This document shows, in pieces, positions 1-11,300 of a stretch of 64,000 nt of DNA. Positions within the stretch are counted from its first letter, which is position 1; each line of letters opens with the position of its first letter. The notes under the pieces were generated by a model. That model searched no databases, was not told the origin of the DNA, and worked only from the letters and a program-made list of their open reading frames with translations. A program made the position numbers and the translations under genes. Source of the stretch: Gonatopus flavifemur (taxonomy: Eukaryota; Arthropoda; Insecta; Hymenoptera; Dryinidae); the NCBI GenBank assembly GCA_018340375.1, contig JAFFJZ010000001.1, positions 67,510,001-67,574,000 on the forward strand, given 5' to 3'.

Positions 1-754
1 TCTGATATTCACCACAGTTTATGAAAATTCATATCCCGATATATGCGATTATCCCGAAAATGTGTGAACCTGAAATTCCCCGATCTGTTGAAAACTAGTA
101 GATTTTGAGAAATGACTAGAAAGTACTAGTTTTCAATAAATCAGGAAATTTCGGGAGAATCGTGGTCTACCCTTTCGATGTGAATTTTTGTAGGGAAGAT
201 TACTTGTTGTAAAATCAACATCACTAATTGTGAAATCAAATCACACAGTTCTAATAATTCGCTCAAATATGTGTTTTCATTTTCAGAATTTTTTGTATTA
301 ATTTTGTAACAAAACATGATGAAGTATTCAGGAGGGATTTTTAAAATTAAATAATGTGGTGTTGGAAATTCATCGTGAAATCAAATCACGCGATTCTAAT
401 AATTCGTTCATATATGTATTTTGATTTTCAGAATTTTTTGTATTAATTTCACACCATAACATGATGAAACATTTGGGAGGAATTTTGGAAATTAAGTAAT
501 ATAGTGTTGAAAATTCATGCATTTTTTTACATCGATTTTTATAATGTTGTGGCTTGAATTTCAAAGTTCTGTCTATTATTTTGGGGATACAAAACTGTTT
601 GAAATTTAATACACAATTGTGTGTGTGTTAATTGCTTCCAAACTTTTTACATTAAATTCCAAACAGATTTTTCTAACAGTGAGGATCAGGAAAGGATGTA
701 CATACCACATATTTACAAATAGATATCTCTACCCAGGCGATTACAACTCAGTTC
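1..754. repeat. Non-coding DNA with a two-unit tandem duplication (about 231-520)
   Basis: No gene is visible. From 231 to about 520 there are two diverged head-to-tail copies with a period of about 145 bp: TGAAATCAAATCAC at 231 returns at 376, and the following TTCTAATAATTCG, TTTTCAGAATTTTTTG and AACATGATGAA words recur in the same order and spacing. The ORFs here are short and follow the repeat, so I do not call them. Confidence 0.6.
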
Positions 755-862
755 CGAATAGAGGTGCACGATATTCCACGGTATCGATATTTTTATAGAA
801 AATTTCGCGAGTTTATATTGAATTTTATAAAATATGGATCGAAACTTCATATTAATTGTTTA
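755..862. repeat. Dispersed repeat fragment with a GTGCACGATA end
   Basis: GAGGTGCACGATATTCC is followed by TATCGATATTTTTATAGAAA and TATATTGAATTTTATAAAAT. Related text recurs near 19045-19155, 58080-58200, 60165-60258 and 62395-62490 in both orientations. The GAGGTGCACGATA edge resembles the terminus of a dispersed DNA element, but no coding part is present and I cannot assign a family. Confidence 0.45.
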
Positions 863-879
863 AAAGTATCGCCTATCTC

Positions 880-1935
880 TCATCATCATGAAGTCATCAT
901 CATCTTATTAATGATTTGATGAAATCCTCCAACTCTGTCTATCATCCGCTAGACGCTTAATTTCTACATATCTACGACAACCCTTATTTTGCATAATTTG
1001 CTTCATACACGCAGAAAACAGATTTTTTATTGAGGATCAGCGCGTCTCTAACAGATAGGATTTTCACTTGAATTTACTTTTAAAAAGTCCCATAATGAGA
1101 CGTATTTCTACAAAAAATTATCAGTATTCTGTAAGCATAATCTTTGTATGATATATAATCAGGATAAGTCTAGTGGTAATTCAGTAAAATACTAAATCGT
1201 GATCAAAAGTGAACTGAAAACATACCTTATGCTTGTGAAATTTGTATACTTAAGATATACCGCAATATTTTCAATCATTTGTTATCAATTCAGTACAAAT
1301 TCGGCATAAATTTGGCATGAATCTTTCATGCTCAATTATCACCGAAAACTTATCAAATTTCGGTATATTGTTGGTATAAATCAAGTCTGATTTTGGTAAC
1401 AGTATCATTTGAGTATAATTGAGGTGTGGAAAATTCACAAACATACCGAATAATTTCAGTATGATCAAAGTATGATCGCATTTGCAAGGGTGTTTTTGAA
1501 GCTATATTCAGGTAAATATAATTTCATTCATCACAGACTGACGCTGATCCTCAATAAATCATGGGAATCTTTAAAATATATTTTTCTGCGTGTATAATTT
1601 AATCCAGGTCTACCTTTGCGAGGTTTACCATTCATTTTTCCTTCCAATATTGTTTTCAATAAACAATCATGCCCTAATGTGTGTCCTATCAGATTACTTC
1701 TTCTTTTCACGACATGTCTCGAAAGACTTCTTTTTTCATTCACCTTCTCAAGTACTTCTCCATTCTTTACTGTCTCTATCCACTTTATTCTGAACATCCT
1801 TCTATAACACCACATTTCAAAAGCTTCAAGTCTCTCTTTGGTCCGTTTTTCCAATTGTCCAAGTTTCGGAACCATATAACGCTGTGCTCCAAACGTAACT
1901 CTTCAAGAATTTCTTCCTCATCGCTAAACTAATAT
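880..1935 (-). pseudogene. Non-LTR retrotransposon reverse-transcriptase C-terminal remnant, interrupted
   Basis: The minus strand at 1531-1875 encodes the conserved tail that follows the RT domain in many insect non-LTR elements: KRTKERLEAFEMWCYRRMFR, IKWIETVKNGEVLEKVNEKR, SLSRHVVKRRSNLIGHTL, then KGRPGLNY. The 3' end continues at 880-1007 and finishes in a CATCAT/GATGAT microsatellite, the same tail seen in the copy at 29810-30375. Catalytic RT motifs are absent because the copy is 5' truncated. A CAC...GTG element (1008-1592) splits it. The copy at 36125-36235 shows the uninterrupted text (cttcaTAtaactt on this strand). It is a dead fragment. Confidence 0.75.
1008..1592. mobile_element. 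CAC...GTG MITE (CACGCAGAAAA ends) inside the retrotransposon remnant
   Basis: The 585-bp element starts CACGCAGAAAAC and ends TTTTTCTGCGTG. Subterminal GAGGATCAGCG is also inverted near both ends. TA flanks both sides (1006-1007, 1593-1594). The related retrotransposon at 36125-36235 has a single TA at the matching place, giving an empty-site control. The interior is AT-rich with repeated ATTCAGTA/GGTATG words and no coding capacity. Confidence 0.75.
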
Positions 1936-3611
1936 TCTCTGAAAATATTCTGCAATTATGCTTCTTAGATATTTAAATTATTTCACTCGCTGAATTGTCT
2001 CCGCATCTATTTTGATTTTCGTCCTGACACTTGGATTCTCTCATTACCGACTACAGCACATCTGCATTTCGCAACACTCATCGTAGCTTAAAAGACATAC
2101 AAATTACAAAATCGTGGATAAAATCTCTCCCTTTGACTACTACATTTCATACGTTTTGTTAGTATTTTCGTGTTATAGTATTTCATAATGACCTCGTAAA
2201 TGATAATGTTGGGAGTATTCTCATGACTCATTCTTTCGGCTACTGTGCGTGTATATGCGTATGTGTGTGTGTGTGTGTGGTTTTTTTTTGCGATACGTAT
2301 CCAACGAAAAGAGGAAAAGAAAAAGGTGTAAGAAATATCCACATGTAAAAAGACGGATCTCTTTTGAGACTGATTCTTTGTGACAATGGCGCCATGTCAC
2401 CCGCACGGAAGTTGCACGACATTTTTTTCACATTAGAAGCACCCGACAGAACCATTGAATACTCAACGTGACGAAAAAGAAAGCGAGAGACTAATTCACT
2501 TAAATAGCCATTGTTCGGATCTCCTGCTTTTCATTTTTCCATCACCCCTCTTCTCAGAGTTTCTTTTGATTTTCTCGACATTCTCGAGTAATAATATCAA
2601 TTTGATTATACCTATACGTGTCGAATTATTATACATCGTAGAGCAATCAAAGACACAGCAATCGTAAATAAATCTGTAAATCTTGTAAATATCCGTACGT
2701 TCGAATGTTTCTCGTTGAAAAGTGAAATTCATTATAGCGAGTCTAATGCGAATTATACAGCGAATTATACACGTTCGAAGAGACACATTATGTTTCGTAT
2801 AGGTGTATTATTACCTGCTTTATGTAACTGTCGGGATTTTTCTTCGAAAATTTAGTATTCAATTTATATACATTGAGAGGCAATCTAGGAAAAACATCGA
2901 GGCATTAAAACGTTCGATTCTCGTAACGGAAAAGTATAAAAACCTTTTTTATGCGTGACGATAGGACGATCGAATATCGCGTTCCTCGAGTCTATTAAAA
3001 TCGTATACGAGATGTAGAAAAACGCCAGGTGGAACAGTAATTTTGAATCTTGAGTAACCAATTTCCGTTTCTCTCGTAGAAATTATTATTATGAAATATC
3101 ATTGGAGAGAAATCAAACCAAAGATCATATGGTTTTCAAATTCCAAAAGGAATCCGTAGTCCTGTCGTACAGTCCCTATCGACGGGTTTCCAAATTTATC
3201 CTGTGTTTTATTAGCGCGAATTATCGATAATTCTTACAATCCCTCCACTCGCTCAGTGAAACAAAGTATGAAATGAATAATTTGTCCCTGAAAATATTCA
3301 GAAACCATGTTCTTTAATTTTAAATCGTTTATAGAAACAAAACGAAAATACAGTCCGACCTCCCAATAAGATCACCCGCAATGAGAACGCTTCTCCAGTT
3401 TCTCGCTCGAGTACTTCCCCCACTTTCATTGCAACTCCAATTTCTGGGTATTCGCGTGCGAATCTCTGAATAAGAACGCCCAACTTAGTATAACTATGAA
3501 GAATGAAATGAAATAATCACTTGAATGTACGTTATCGTTTTGAATAATTCTCTATACTTTCAAAGAACTTTGATGTACGGAATCAATGCCGTCCCGTTAT
3601 TTTTCAAGTTA
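1936..3611. other. No gene recognised; TG microsatellite
   Basis: The stretch holds a (TG)9 microsatellite at 2262-2279 followed by a T run. From about 2450 to 3560 it has a CpG-containing texture typical of unique non-coding DNA here. Short ORFs lack domain similarity and overlap on both strands. Confidence 0.5.
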
Positions 3612-3854
3612 CACGGAGAAAAGTATACGGTGACGGTTACTATGAAGAATGGTGATTTGGTGACAGATATTTCAAAATTGTAACAAGTATCATTCAGAAT
3701 CGGAGTGAATGCGGTAAACTGTTTACGTTACCATGGAAAAAATAGGTTAACATCGTAATAATCACCAAATCGCGCGTCGTCACTCAATTCCTATTCTAAA
3801 GTTGCGACGAGAATTAGAGAAAATGGCAATCAATCCCATATACTTTTCTCCGTG
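3612..3854. mobile_element. CAC...GTG MITE, 243 bp
   Basis: The ends are CACGGAGAAAAGTATA and its inverse TATACTTTTCTCCGTG, flanked by TA on both sides (3610-3611, 3855-3856). The interior has GGTGA/TCACC words in both orientations and no ORF. Confidence 0.75.
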
Positions 3855-4346
3855 TAATTGCATACATTTTATTTCTATGCACATTTAACGAATATGTATG
3901 TATTCGAAGATTTTCGTATAAAATACCCAAAGATTCCCGTAGAAAAGTTTTCCCTGTCCATTCCCATAAACTTGCGAAATTTCCATATTATTTTCAATGT
4001 TTGAAAGAAAAAAAATGATGAAAGGAATAAGAAAGTTTTAAAAGAACGAGCAAAACCTTCCTAAGGGTCCAGACGAATAATTGAAATTATTTTCGTCTTT
4101 TTGAATGTGATTTTGATTCACGAAGCATTCGACTGCAGGTAGAGTATTTTCAAGGGAACCAAATTTTTCCACTCGAGATGAAGCCTCGAGCAAATGGATT
4201 CTTCAATATTTTCTTCTAAATACATGAAATGAAGCAATATACAATTAATACTGCTGAAAATCTATTATGCATTGCATAAAGCAGTATTCATTTACAATCT
4301 AGGACTTGTTCACATGGGTGCCATGGAAGAATTGACACTCGTTTGA
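3855..4346. repeat. Non-coding, with a fragment of the 18.2-kb foldback repeat (about 3940-3995)
   Basis: GTAGAAAAGTTTTCCCTG, then CATTCCCATAAACTTGC and AAATTTCCAT match one arm of the repeat at 18215-18690. The rest shows no gene. Confidence 0.5.
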
Positions 4347-5023
4347 GCGTTCTTATTGAGAGGATTGCATGACGGAAAGAGAGACGGAGACAGCAAGCAT
4401 CAGTCAGCACGGAGCGTGCGCCCCCGTACAGCACAATCACCGATCCTCCACCTAGGACTCCGGTGGACTGGAGGTGGAGAATTGGTGGAGAAATGGGAGC
4501 CGTCCCGTACAGCACGCGGACATTTCTCCGTCGCCTCCACGTCGCTTCTCCGTTCTTTCCACCTTGTATCCACGTCTCCCTTTCTTCCACCTCGCCTCCA
4601 CGGAGATGCGACGTGGACATCGGTGGATGTGCTGTGTGGGGTGGAAATGAGGGAGAAATAAGGGAGAGTCTCCGTTGAGGCAACGGAGAGGCGACGTGGA
4701 TTTGTCCGCCCCCTTTATTTTCAATAAAATTCATATCTGTCGATTTACACAACCAAATTTCAATGAGTGAATCTACTAATATAAATTTTATTGAAAATAA
4801 AGGAGGCGGACAAATCCACGTCGCCTCTCCGTTGCCTCAACGGAGACTCTCCCTTATTTCTCCCTTATTTCCACGGCTCTCATTTCTCCACTGATTCTCC
4901 ACCTCCAGTCCACCGAAGTCCTGGGTGGAGAATCGGTAGTTGTGCTGTACGGGGCCTAGTGGGGGTACTCGAATTCTAGGAGAAACTCTTCCTCTTGGGG
5001 ACTTTTGCGTTCTTATTGAGAGG
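4347..5023. repeat. GC-rich foldback insertion between 17-bp direct repeats
   Basis: GCGTTCTTATTGAGAGG is present at 4347-4363 and 5007-5023. Between them lies a foldback. Bases 4642-4731 are the near-exact inverse of 4783-4872 (core ATTTGTCCGCC / GGCGGACAAAT). Bases 4425-4501 are the inverse of about 4873-4962 (GTGCTGTACGGGG near the outer ends). About 140 bp (4502-4641) in the left half has no partner and is itself inverted at its ends. CTCCACC/GGTGGAG words fill the element, and G+C is well above the surroundings. Overlapping ORFs on both strands are a by-product of the symmetry. I cannot assign it to a family. Confidence 0.65.
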
Positions 5024-5187
5024 TCGGACTGTACAAACTCACGAAATCTGATAAATCATTGTTCACTACTGTGTCCAAAAAATAAGGTGACGTAACATTT
5101 ATTTTCAAAAATCTTGATTTATTCTCCGAAATCAAGTTCATTGCTTTCGAAGTAATCCCCACCCCCCTCCTGGATACAATGCATTTA

Positions 5188-5429
5188 CACTGGAAAAAAT
5201 ATTTATTTGTCCTCTCTCCATAAAATATTTATTTGTAGGGATTAAATATTCAATTAGATGCAAAAACTGATTACTTGTGGCGAATAAATTATTTATTTAG
5301 GAGATCAATTTATTTGAGGCAAGCTTTCCATTATTTGATGCAATTGAATATTTCATCAATCCTAAGAGATATTTTATGGAGAGAGGACAAATAAACTATT
5401 TATTTCGTTGGAAGAAATTTTTTCTTCAG
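5188..5429. mobile_element. CAC-type MITE inserted in the 3' end of mariner copy I
   Basis: It starts CACTGGAAAAAATATTTATT and ends TTTTTTCTTCAG. The inner arms TTTGTCCTCTCTCCATAAAA and inverse match closely (about 5217 and 5360-5395). TTTA is repeated on both sides (5184-5187, 5430-5433), and a shorter TA duplication is equally possible. Mariner copy II has no such sequence between the Trp-rich C-terminal codons and the TIR. Confidence 0.6.
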
Positions 5430-5484
5430 TTTATGCCAACGCATTTTCCAATCTTCGAAACATTTGTTGAATTCGTTTTCCCGG

Positions 5485-7150
5485 GATGGCCCTCAGCTCT
5501 CTCTCTTCGATTCGGCTGGAATCTCCTCTATCGGTTCAAAACGGTGTCCCCGGAGCGGTCTTTTGAGTGTATTGAATAGCCAGAAGTCGCACAGTGCCAA
5601 ATCAGGTGGATACGGTGGTTGTGGAACGATATGAGTCGAGTTTTCTGCGTAATAATCACGAAAAATCAATGCAGTGTGAACCGGTGCATTGTCGTGGTGC
5701 AAAAACCAAGAATTCCGGTCTCTTTAGGCAAATAGCTACACGTAAACGACGCATAACGCTCAAATAATATCCTTTGTTGACAGTTTGATCCGGTGGAAGG
5801 AACTCAAAACGCACAACATCACGATAATCGAAGAAAACAGTCAACGTAACCTTGATTTTTGAATGACTTTGGCGCGGCTTTTTTGGTTTTGCCTCACCTT
5901 TAGCGCGATATTCACTCGAGTGATGGGTTGTTTCCAGGTCGTAAGCATAAATCCACGTCACATCTTGTCCTGATAGTCAGAAAGCATTGTTTAACACACT
6001 TCAACGCGACGATGTTTTTCCAGGAAATTCAGCCCTATAGAAAATACTCAGCTGGGTTCGACCATGCTGGGTAGGACCAGTAGGAATTTGGTTACACGTT
6101 TGAACCATGGAAGGTAAAACCATGCTGGGTCCACTATAAGTAGGTCCTACTCAGCATGGTTTTACCTAGAGTAGTATTACCCAGTATGGTTCCACCTAGG
6201 TCGGCACTATCCTGCATGGTTGTACTTAACTTCACTGACCTGTGATACCTACATAAGTCAGACCGTGTTCGATATAAACTCTGATAGCAATAAGTGACTC
6301 CTCAAAATTCCAATAGTATGAAGCAGAATTACCTAGAAGTCTCAATTTTCATTATATTTTACTAGAGCTTCATCTCGCTGGCATTTCGAGATTTCTTTTT
6401 CATTTGTGAATGATTCAAAAAGAATCATTTCCCATAATTTGCAATTGTCGATTATGATAGTGATTTTCGGGTGTATTTGGATCCAGTAAAAGCAAAAGTA
6501 GTTGGTGGTCTCTTATTGGTTATTGAGCCATCCATCATGGTCTGTATGATGCAACCACCTTGGTTCAACTGGGACCAAGTTGATCCAATTGAAACCAAGT
6601 CGGTCCCATGTTGATTATTAGACCACCTATCATGGTTAGTATGGTGGAACCAAGTTGGTCCATTTGGAATCAAGTTGAGCCAGCTGGGACCAAGTTGGAT
6701 CCATGTTGGACCACGCTGGGTTTTTTCAAGAGGGAGTGTTTTTGGTACCAATCAAGATTTGACGCGTCTGAGACCCAAAACATCCTCCAAAATGATATTG
6801 ACTGATCCTTTTGAAATGCCAACATCATCAGCAAGATCTCTAATTGTTAATTGATGATTTACAAGCACCAAATCTTTGATTTTTTGGACGTGAACTTCGT
6901 CGGTTGAAGTTGATGGTCCACCGGGACGCTTTTCGTCTTCGACACGTTCTTGACCTCCTTGGAACTCTTTATGTAGAGGAAAGGGTCCAAAAATGGGCAA
7001 TCGAAGTTGTAGGCTTGTATGGCGCTGCCGCTTGGTGGTGACCGATTCAACATGTTCCTTATCACCGACCAATTGCGTGCACAGCAGTTGGCGATTACAG
7101 TACAACGTGTTTTTTCTACAAGTGAAATTATATTTTTCGGTGTCTCTCAA
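5485..7150 (-). pseudogene. Mariner transposase pseudogene (copy I)
   Basis: Read on the minus strand, the DNA-binding part is recognisable at about 6770-6960 (GRPSTS-like text, then LTIRDLADDVGISKGSVN, a helix-turn-helix). The 702-bp insertion at 6033-6734 comes next. The catalytic part then runs WIYAYD, KIKVTLTVFFDYRDVVRFEF, HHDNAPVHTAL and PDLALCDFWLFNTLKRPLRG. The spacing from the HDN Asp to the LCD Asp is 34 residues, i.e. D,D34D. The region encoding the first catalytic Asp (TGDE in copy II) is removed by a roughly 24-bp deletion at about 5960. Frames also change, so no active protein is possible. Confidence 0.8.
6033..6734. mobile_element. CCC...GGG element with repeated GGGACCAAGTTGG words
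   Basis: The 702-bp element starts CCCTATAGAAAATACTCAGC and ends GCTGGGTTTTTTCAAGAGGG, an imperfect inverted pair. AG flanks both sides (6031-6032, 6735-6736). It lies inside mariner copy I, and copy II is continuous at this point (about 41845-41852). The interior is mostly diverged TGGTCCAA/TTGGACCA and CATGCTGGGT words in both orientations. Confidence 0.75.
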
Positions 7151-7522
7151 AACTTTTTCAGGTATGCGATGTTTTCAATATTATTACTAGTCATTGATTT
7201 CATTTGATCTGACACGATATGTCGCTTATTCGGGAAGTATAGAAACGTAAATTAACCGGAGAATGAATTGATATCATAACAGTTTCGCCAAAAACCCCCA
7301 GCTGCCAACAGTTTCAACAAAATTTTACGGGTAGCCCATATTCGAACCCCACTTTCAAAAATCACAGTTTTTACGTTTTCTAGAAAACATTTTATCCCCC
7401 CTTCAATCATTGAAAATAAAATATATTGCACAAACACACACCTCTGGTAATAGTTGTATAGGTTCTTGCTGTCATTCTTATTTGGATTTTTTGGTAGCCC
7501 ATTTTCGGACCCTTTCCTCTAC
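6973..7522. mobile_element. Inverted-repeat element in mariner copy I (GTAGAGGAAAGGGTCC ends)
   Basis: GTAGAGGAAAGGGTCC with AAAATGGGC at the left is the inverse of GCCCATTTTCGG and ACCCTTTCCTCTAC at the right. Mariner copy II runs continuously from ACAAGTGGTATAAAGAG across the site, so this is an insertion of about 550 bp. The target duplication is unclear. No coding content is seen. Confidence 0.6.
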
Positions 7523-7739
7523 CACTTGTAAACATTTTTTTTCGACATAGCCTCATCACCAAAGGCTTTCTGCCCCATCCTCAACGAATCAGCAACAGGA
7601 AATTCATTCCACAAACAAAATTCAATACAAATTCTTCGCTCAACAAATGCAGATATTATAAAAATCGCAAAATTCACTTTCAGCAGCTTACAAAACGAAG
7701 CGTATCTCAAACACTGATGAATATTTTGATGTGACCCTC

Positions 7740-8015
7740 CACGGAAAAAATTAGTGATCCAAATTTTCGTTGACTAGTATGTCATTTTGGGACGGAGCAC
7801 AAATTCCAGAAGAATTCGTACTCTGGATTTTAATAATTCGTTGACTTTTTCCATTATTCCGACAATCAGAATGAAAAGTAAATTCCATCGGTGAAATCAT
7901 GGACAAAGTGAATGGATTATTAAAATCCAGTGTATGAATTCTTCTCGGATTTGTGCCTCGTTCAAAAGTGACATACTCTAGTCAACGAAAATTTGGATCC
8001 CCAATTTTTTCCGTG
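7740..8015. mobile_element. CAC...GTG MITE, AGTGATC subfamily (copy 1)
   Basis: It begins CACGGAAAAAATTAGTGATC and ends AATTTTTTCCGTG; TTTCGTTGACTAGTATG is also inverted near the other end. Flanks are TC (left) and TT (right). Copy II of mariner reads CCCTCGGCAC across this point on the same strand, so the insertion is real and one TSD base has changed. A sister copy is at 21565-21838. Confidence 0.75.
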
Positions 8016-8127
8016 TTGGCACGGATATCAAAGCCAGTCTTACTAATCTCAAAATAAGAGCACTTCCCCAAATACATTTGCGCACAGAGTTTGAATTCAA
8101 ATCTCACGTTACTTTTTGGACACACTA

Positions 8128-8310
8128 TCCAGATAACATGTGAGCTTGTCATAAGCTTGTCAGGCTTGTCATTCGATTGTTTTGGACTTGTTATCGACAA
8201 CCTTGTCAGTGTAAGCTTGTACCCTTGTCGTGTGTCAACTAAGAGATTTATGTCAACCTTGTCACAAGCTTGTCTAATAACATTGCAGGAAGGCTAAATT
8301 GCTATCTGGG
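8128..8310. mobile_element. CCC...GGG MITE rich in CTTGTC words
   Basis: It starts TCCAGATAACATG and ends AATTGCTATCTGGG, consistent with a C-to-T change in an original CCCAGATAGCA end. TA flanks both sides (8126-8127, 8311-8312); the left TA is also the target site of mariner copy I. The interior repeats AGCTTGTC / GACAAGC about ten times. Confidence 0.6.
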
Positions 8311-8312
8311 TA

Positions 8313-11300
8313 GTGTCTCAACTCTTCGCAACTGGAAATATTTTTGGGCTTCAATAATCGGATCTTGTGGTACTCGACTTGTGTCACCACTTTGTTGCAT
8401 AAACGATTCGAACTCCAGGCAACATTCAGAAACTGTGAGCATCAGTTTTTCTATCATCTAAAATACATCTTTCATAAATTTCTAGAAGGTTTATCCTTTG
8501 TCTATTCATGTTGCATAAGACTTCTTGCATTTTTCCTAATTATTTCTGGAGATATCTTTTAGACAACGAGAGCTGTGTGGGAATTCTTCAGAAAATGTTG
8601 AACGGTGAATGATCGTAGCGGTTGTCTATCACCTTTCAAGGCACTTGCACCGAAGACCGAAGCTAGTCGCCAACGTCACCAGAATCATTTCTGCTAGGAT
8701 AATTACGCGAAAATAAAATCATCAATTAAATTTTTACGTAAATATAATCAACATTCTAATCTAATCGAACGCAATTCATTTAAATCAAGTGAAATTTTAT
8801 AGAATCCAATTAAATAATCCAATATTCCGATCAATCGAAGAAAATCAATTGAAATAAAATGTATGAAATTGGCATTGAATGAGAAATGATCTTGATTTCG
8901 GATTTAAAAAATCAATTAAACTTAGTCGATCCTCGTACACTCCGTAGATGATTATTCGGAAAATTGTACCCGGTAATCGTAGCGATTAAAAGAACGTTAC
9001 TAAACGTAATTTACATAGGATCGGTTCGTTAAGTCGTTATTTAATGGAGAAAACTTTTCATCCGTACTCGATGGAATACTTATTTTTCGAATGAAGATAA
9101 CGATTGAATTATCCTTAATCGTTAATGGTCGTCGAAATATTCTAAATGAAGGAAATTAAATTATCTCCTACATATACCTCTCTAGAGTATAATTATGAAA
9201 TTTTCATCAACGAATATTTTTATTTGATGAGAAATGAGAATACTCTTAAATGATGATATATAATCGTTTAGACGTGCTATGTACAGTACCGCGAATGATC
9301 TAGTATCTTACCGTTTCGCGCACACATCTCAAGAGTTTACTCTTGGGAATGAATACCAGTGAAAGTCGTTGAACGAAGGAAAAATGTGTTGTCGATCTAT
9401 TTACATATCATTGGTTCCGAGTGCGCTCAACGAGACGACGAAGCGGCCTGTTGTATTACGCAACGAATGCAAGTATACTGTCATGATAATGCGATTACCC
9501 ATAAGGAATCTATCTCTATTTATCAATCGATGTGCTGGCCATTCTAAGAGTCATGCGTAAGATTCGTTCTCAAATGCAACACCTACGATACCAACTCTAC
9601 AACTTCCTTAATCATGTTTTCCTCCATGCGTCATTCCACCAATGGTTATTACAATTACTTGTCATTAATATATATATATATGTATTTTGTTTTATAAATT
9701 TTAGAAAATTCATCCCTATCCTGCACCACTTGCTTTCACATCCTGTTCTTTTCAGTCTTCTTCTTCTTCTTCTTCTTCTACTTCTTTCAAGGTCGAATTT
9801 TTCAATCATCCTCCTACTCGAGATCTCTTTCATTTCTGTACATCGTGGAAGTTAACCAAGTAGAAGAAGTCAGGAAGGTATCCTTTCCTTTTTCATTCAT
9901 TCGCGTCCCAACTGATCCAATTTATAACTTTCAATTAATTAACTCTATTTTATCCTGGTTCGATGTCATGTTACGCAATTGATGGTTACAACGCTTTCTC
10001 TATTTTCTAGGTGTTTTTTTTTTCACTTCTGACTAGTATGTTCCTCATTTATAAGGAAATGCGAGTATCGCGATGGGATCCAAAAGGACCAATTTTTATC
10101 GAGTGTTGAAGAAATTCGTTTCTATTCATCTTTATGCGTCTATGAAATTTTATAGGCTCATAAAAGGATAGTTGGATGCTTTTTGTTGCAAAACATTGAT
10201 TCGGTGACCAAGCTGTTACACTTGAAATAATTCCTTTCATCGATTTCCATCTCTTTTGGCATTATACTTGGACGGTAGATGAATCAAGCGATAACTCCGT
10301 CATCGAATTCACCAACTTGCATAAGGTAATCCCGAGTTTCTATGCAAATTACAAATACGATATCCCTAACTCTCTAACAAACAATTTCATGTGTTACAAA
10401 CATTCGCAATACGAGAGTTCCAACAAAGAACGATTCTCATGAAATTCATAATAAAATCTTCTCGCGCGTTATCGTTCATTCGAAGCCCTGCATGTTTTCT
10501 ATCGAAGACAAAACGATATAATGGCAAAATCCTTATAAATTTGCTATCGTTTCTTATAAGGTCTTCGGGTCAGGATCGCTAATTGCTTGTGCGGCGGTGG
10601 CGGCGGCGGCGGCGCCGCTGCTGTCTCCGTTGTCACGAGAGTGTCACAAATTCCATTCTCATAGCGCGGTTAATGTATCTTACCCCCCTCTCCCTTTCTC
10701 TTCCCCTTCCTGTATATTTCGTACGAACGTTCATGAGATTCTGCAGCAACGCGCGAAACTTACGAAATTCTTCTGGTCGGTAACGATATATAAGTATCGA
10801 TAGATCCTGCAGTGCACTTTGAACAAGCGGCCAAGTGAATTATATAAGGAGATCGGAAATCGCTTTTCTCTGAGGACAAGGTTGTTGTCTTGACGGTAGA
10901 AGGGGGAAACGACGTTCGAAGAAAATGTGCAACACAAGGATTTACCTTATATCATATAGCCCTCAATCAGCACCAATCGGTTACACACTTAGCTCAGTTG
11001 CCAATTGCATAATTGCTGTAATACCGTCCTATAGTGTATATAGATAAATAAATAGGTAAACCGCGGACTATCGAAGGTAAAGAGTAGTCATATATTTCAT
11101 ACCGTCGAATGCACTTGTTCGGATACTCGTTACGGTCAAAGAAATAGAGTGGATCGCGTTTACTTGAGAAATATTCCACAATCGCCGTTAACGTGTCTTC
11201 GATACACTTTCGAAATGAATAACAAAAGAATGAATGAATGAATGGACGAAGGAATCGATGAATGAGTTTTAATAATTTCTTCAAGAAATTCAATATGATA

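Larger units (their letters stand above)
5069..8125 (-). mobile_element. Mariner copy I (second mariner family), dead and interrupted
   Basis: The right-hand TIR on the minus strand is CTGTGTCCAAAAAATAAGG (plus-strand 5069-5087). The other TIR ends at 8125 (TACTTTTTGGACACAC). TA flanks both sides (5067-5068, 8126-8127). It is 3.06 kb instead of about 1.3-1.6 kb because at least four other elements sit inside it: 5188-5429, 6033-6734, about 6973-7522 and 7740-8015. Alignment with copy II (41298-42861) shows where each interruption begins and ends. Confidence 0.8.

Noticed and set aside
4288..4752. 154-codon minus-strand ORF with overlapping long ORFs on both strands
   Set aside because: It lies in the GC-rich foldback; few stop codons arise from composition and symmetry.
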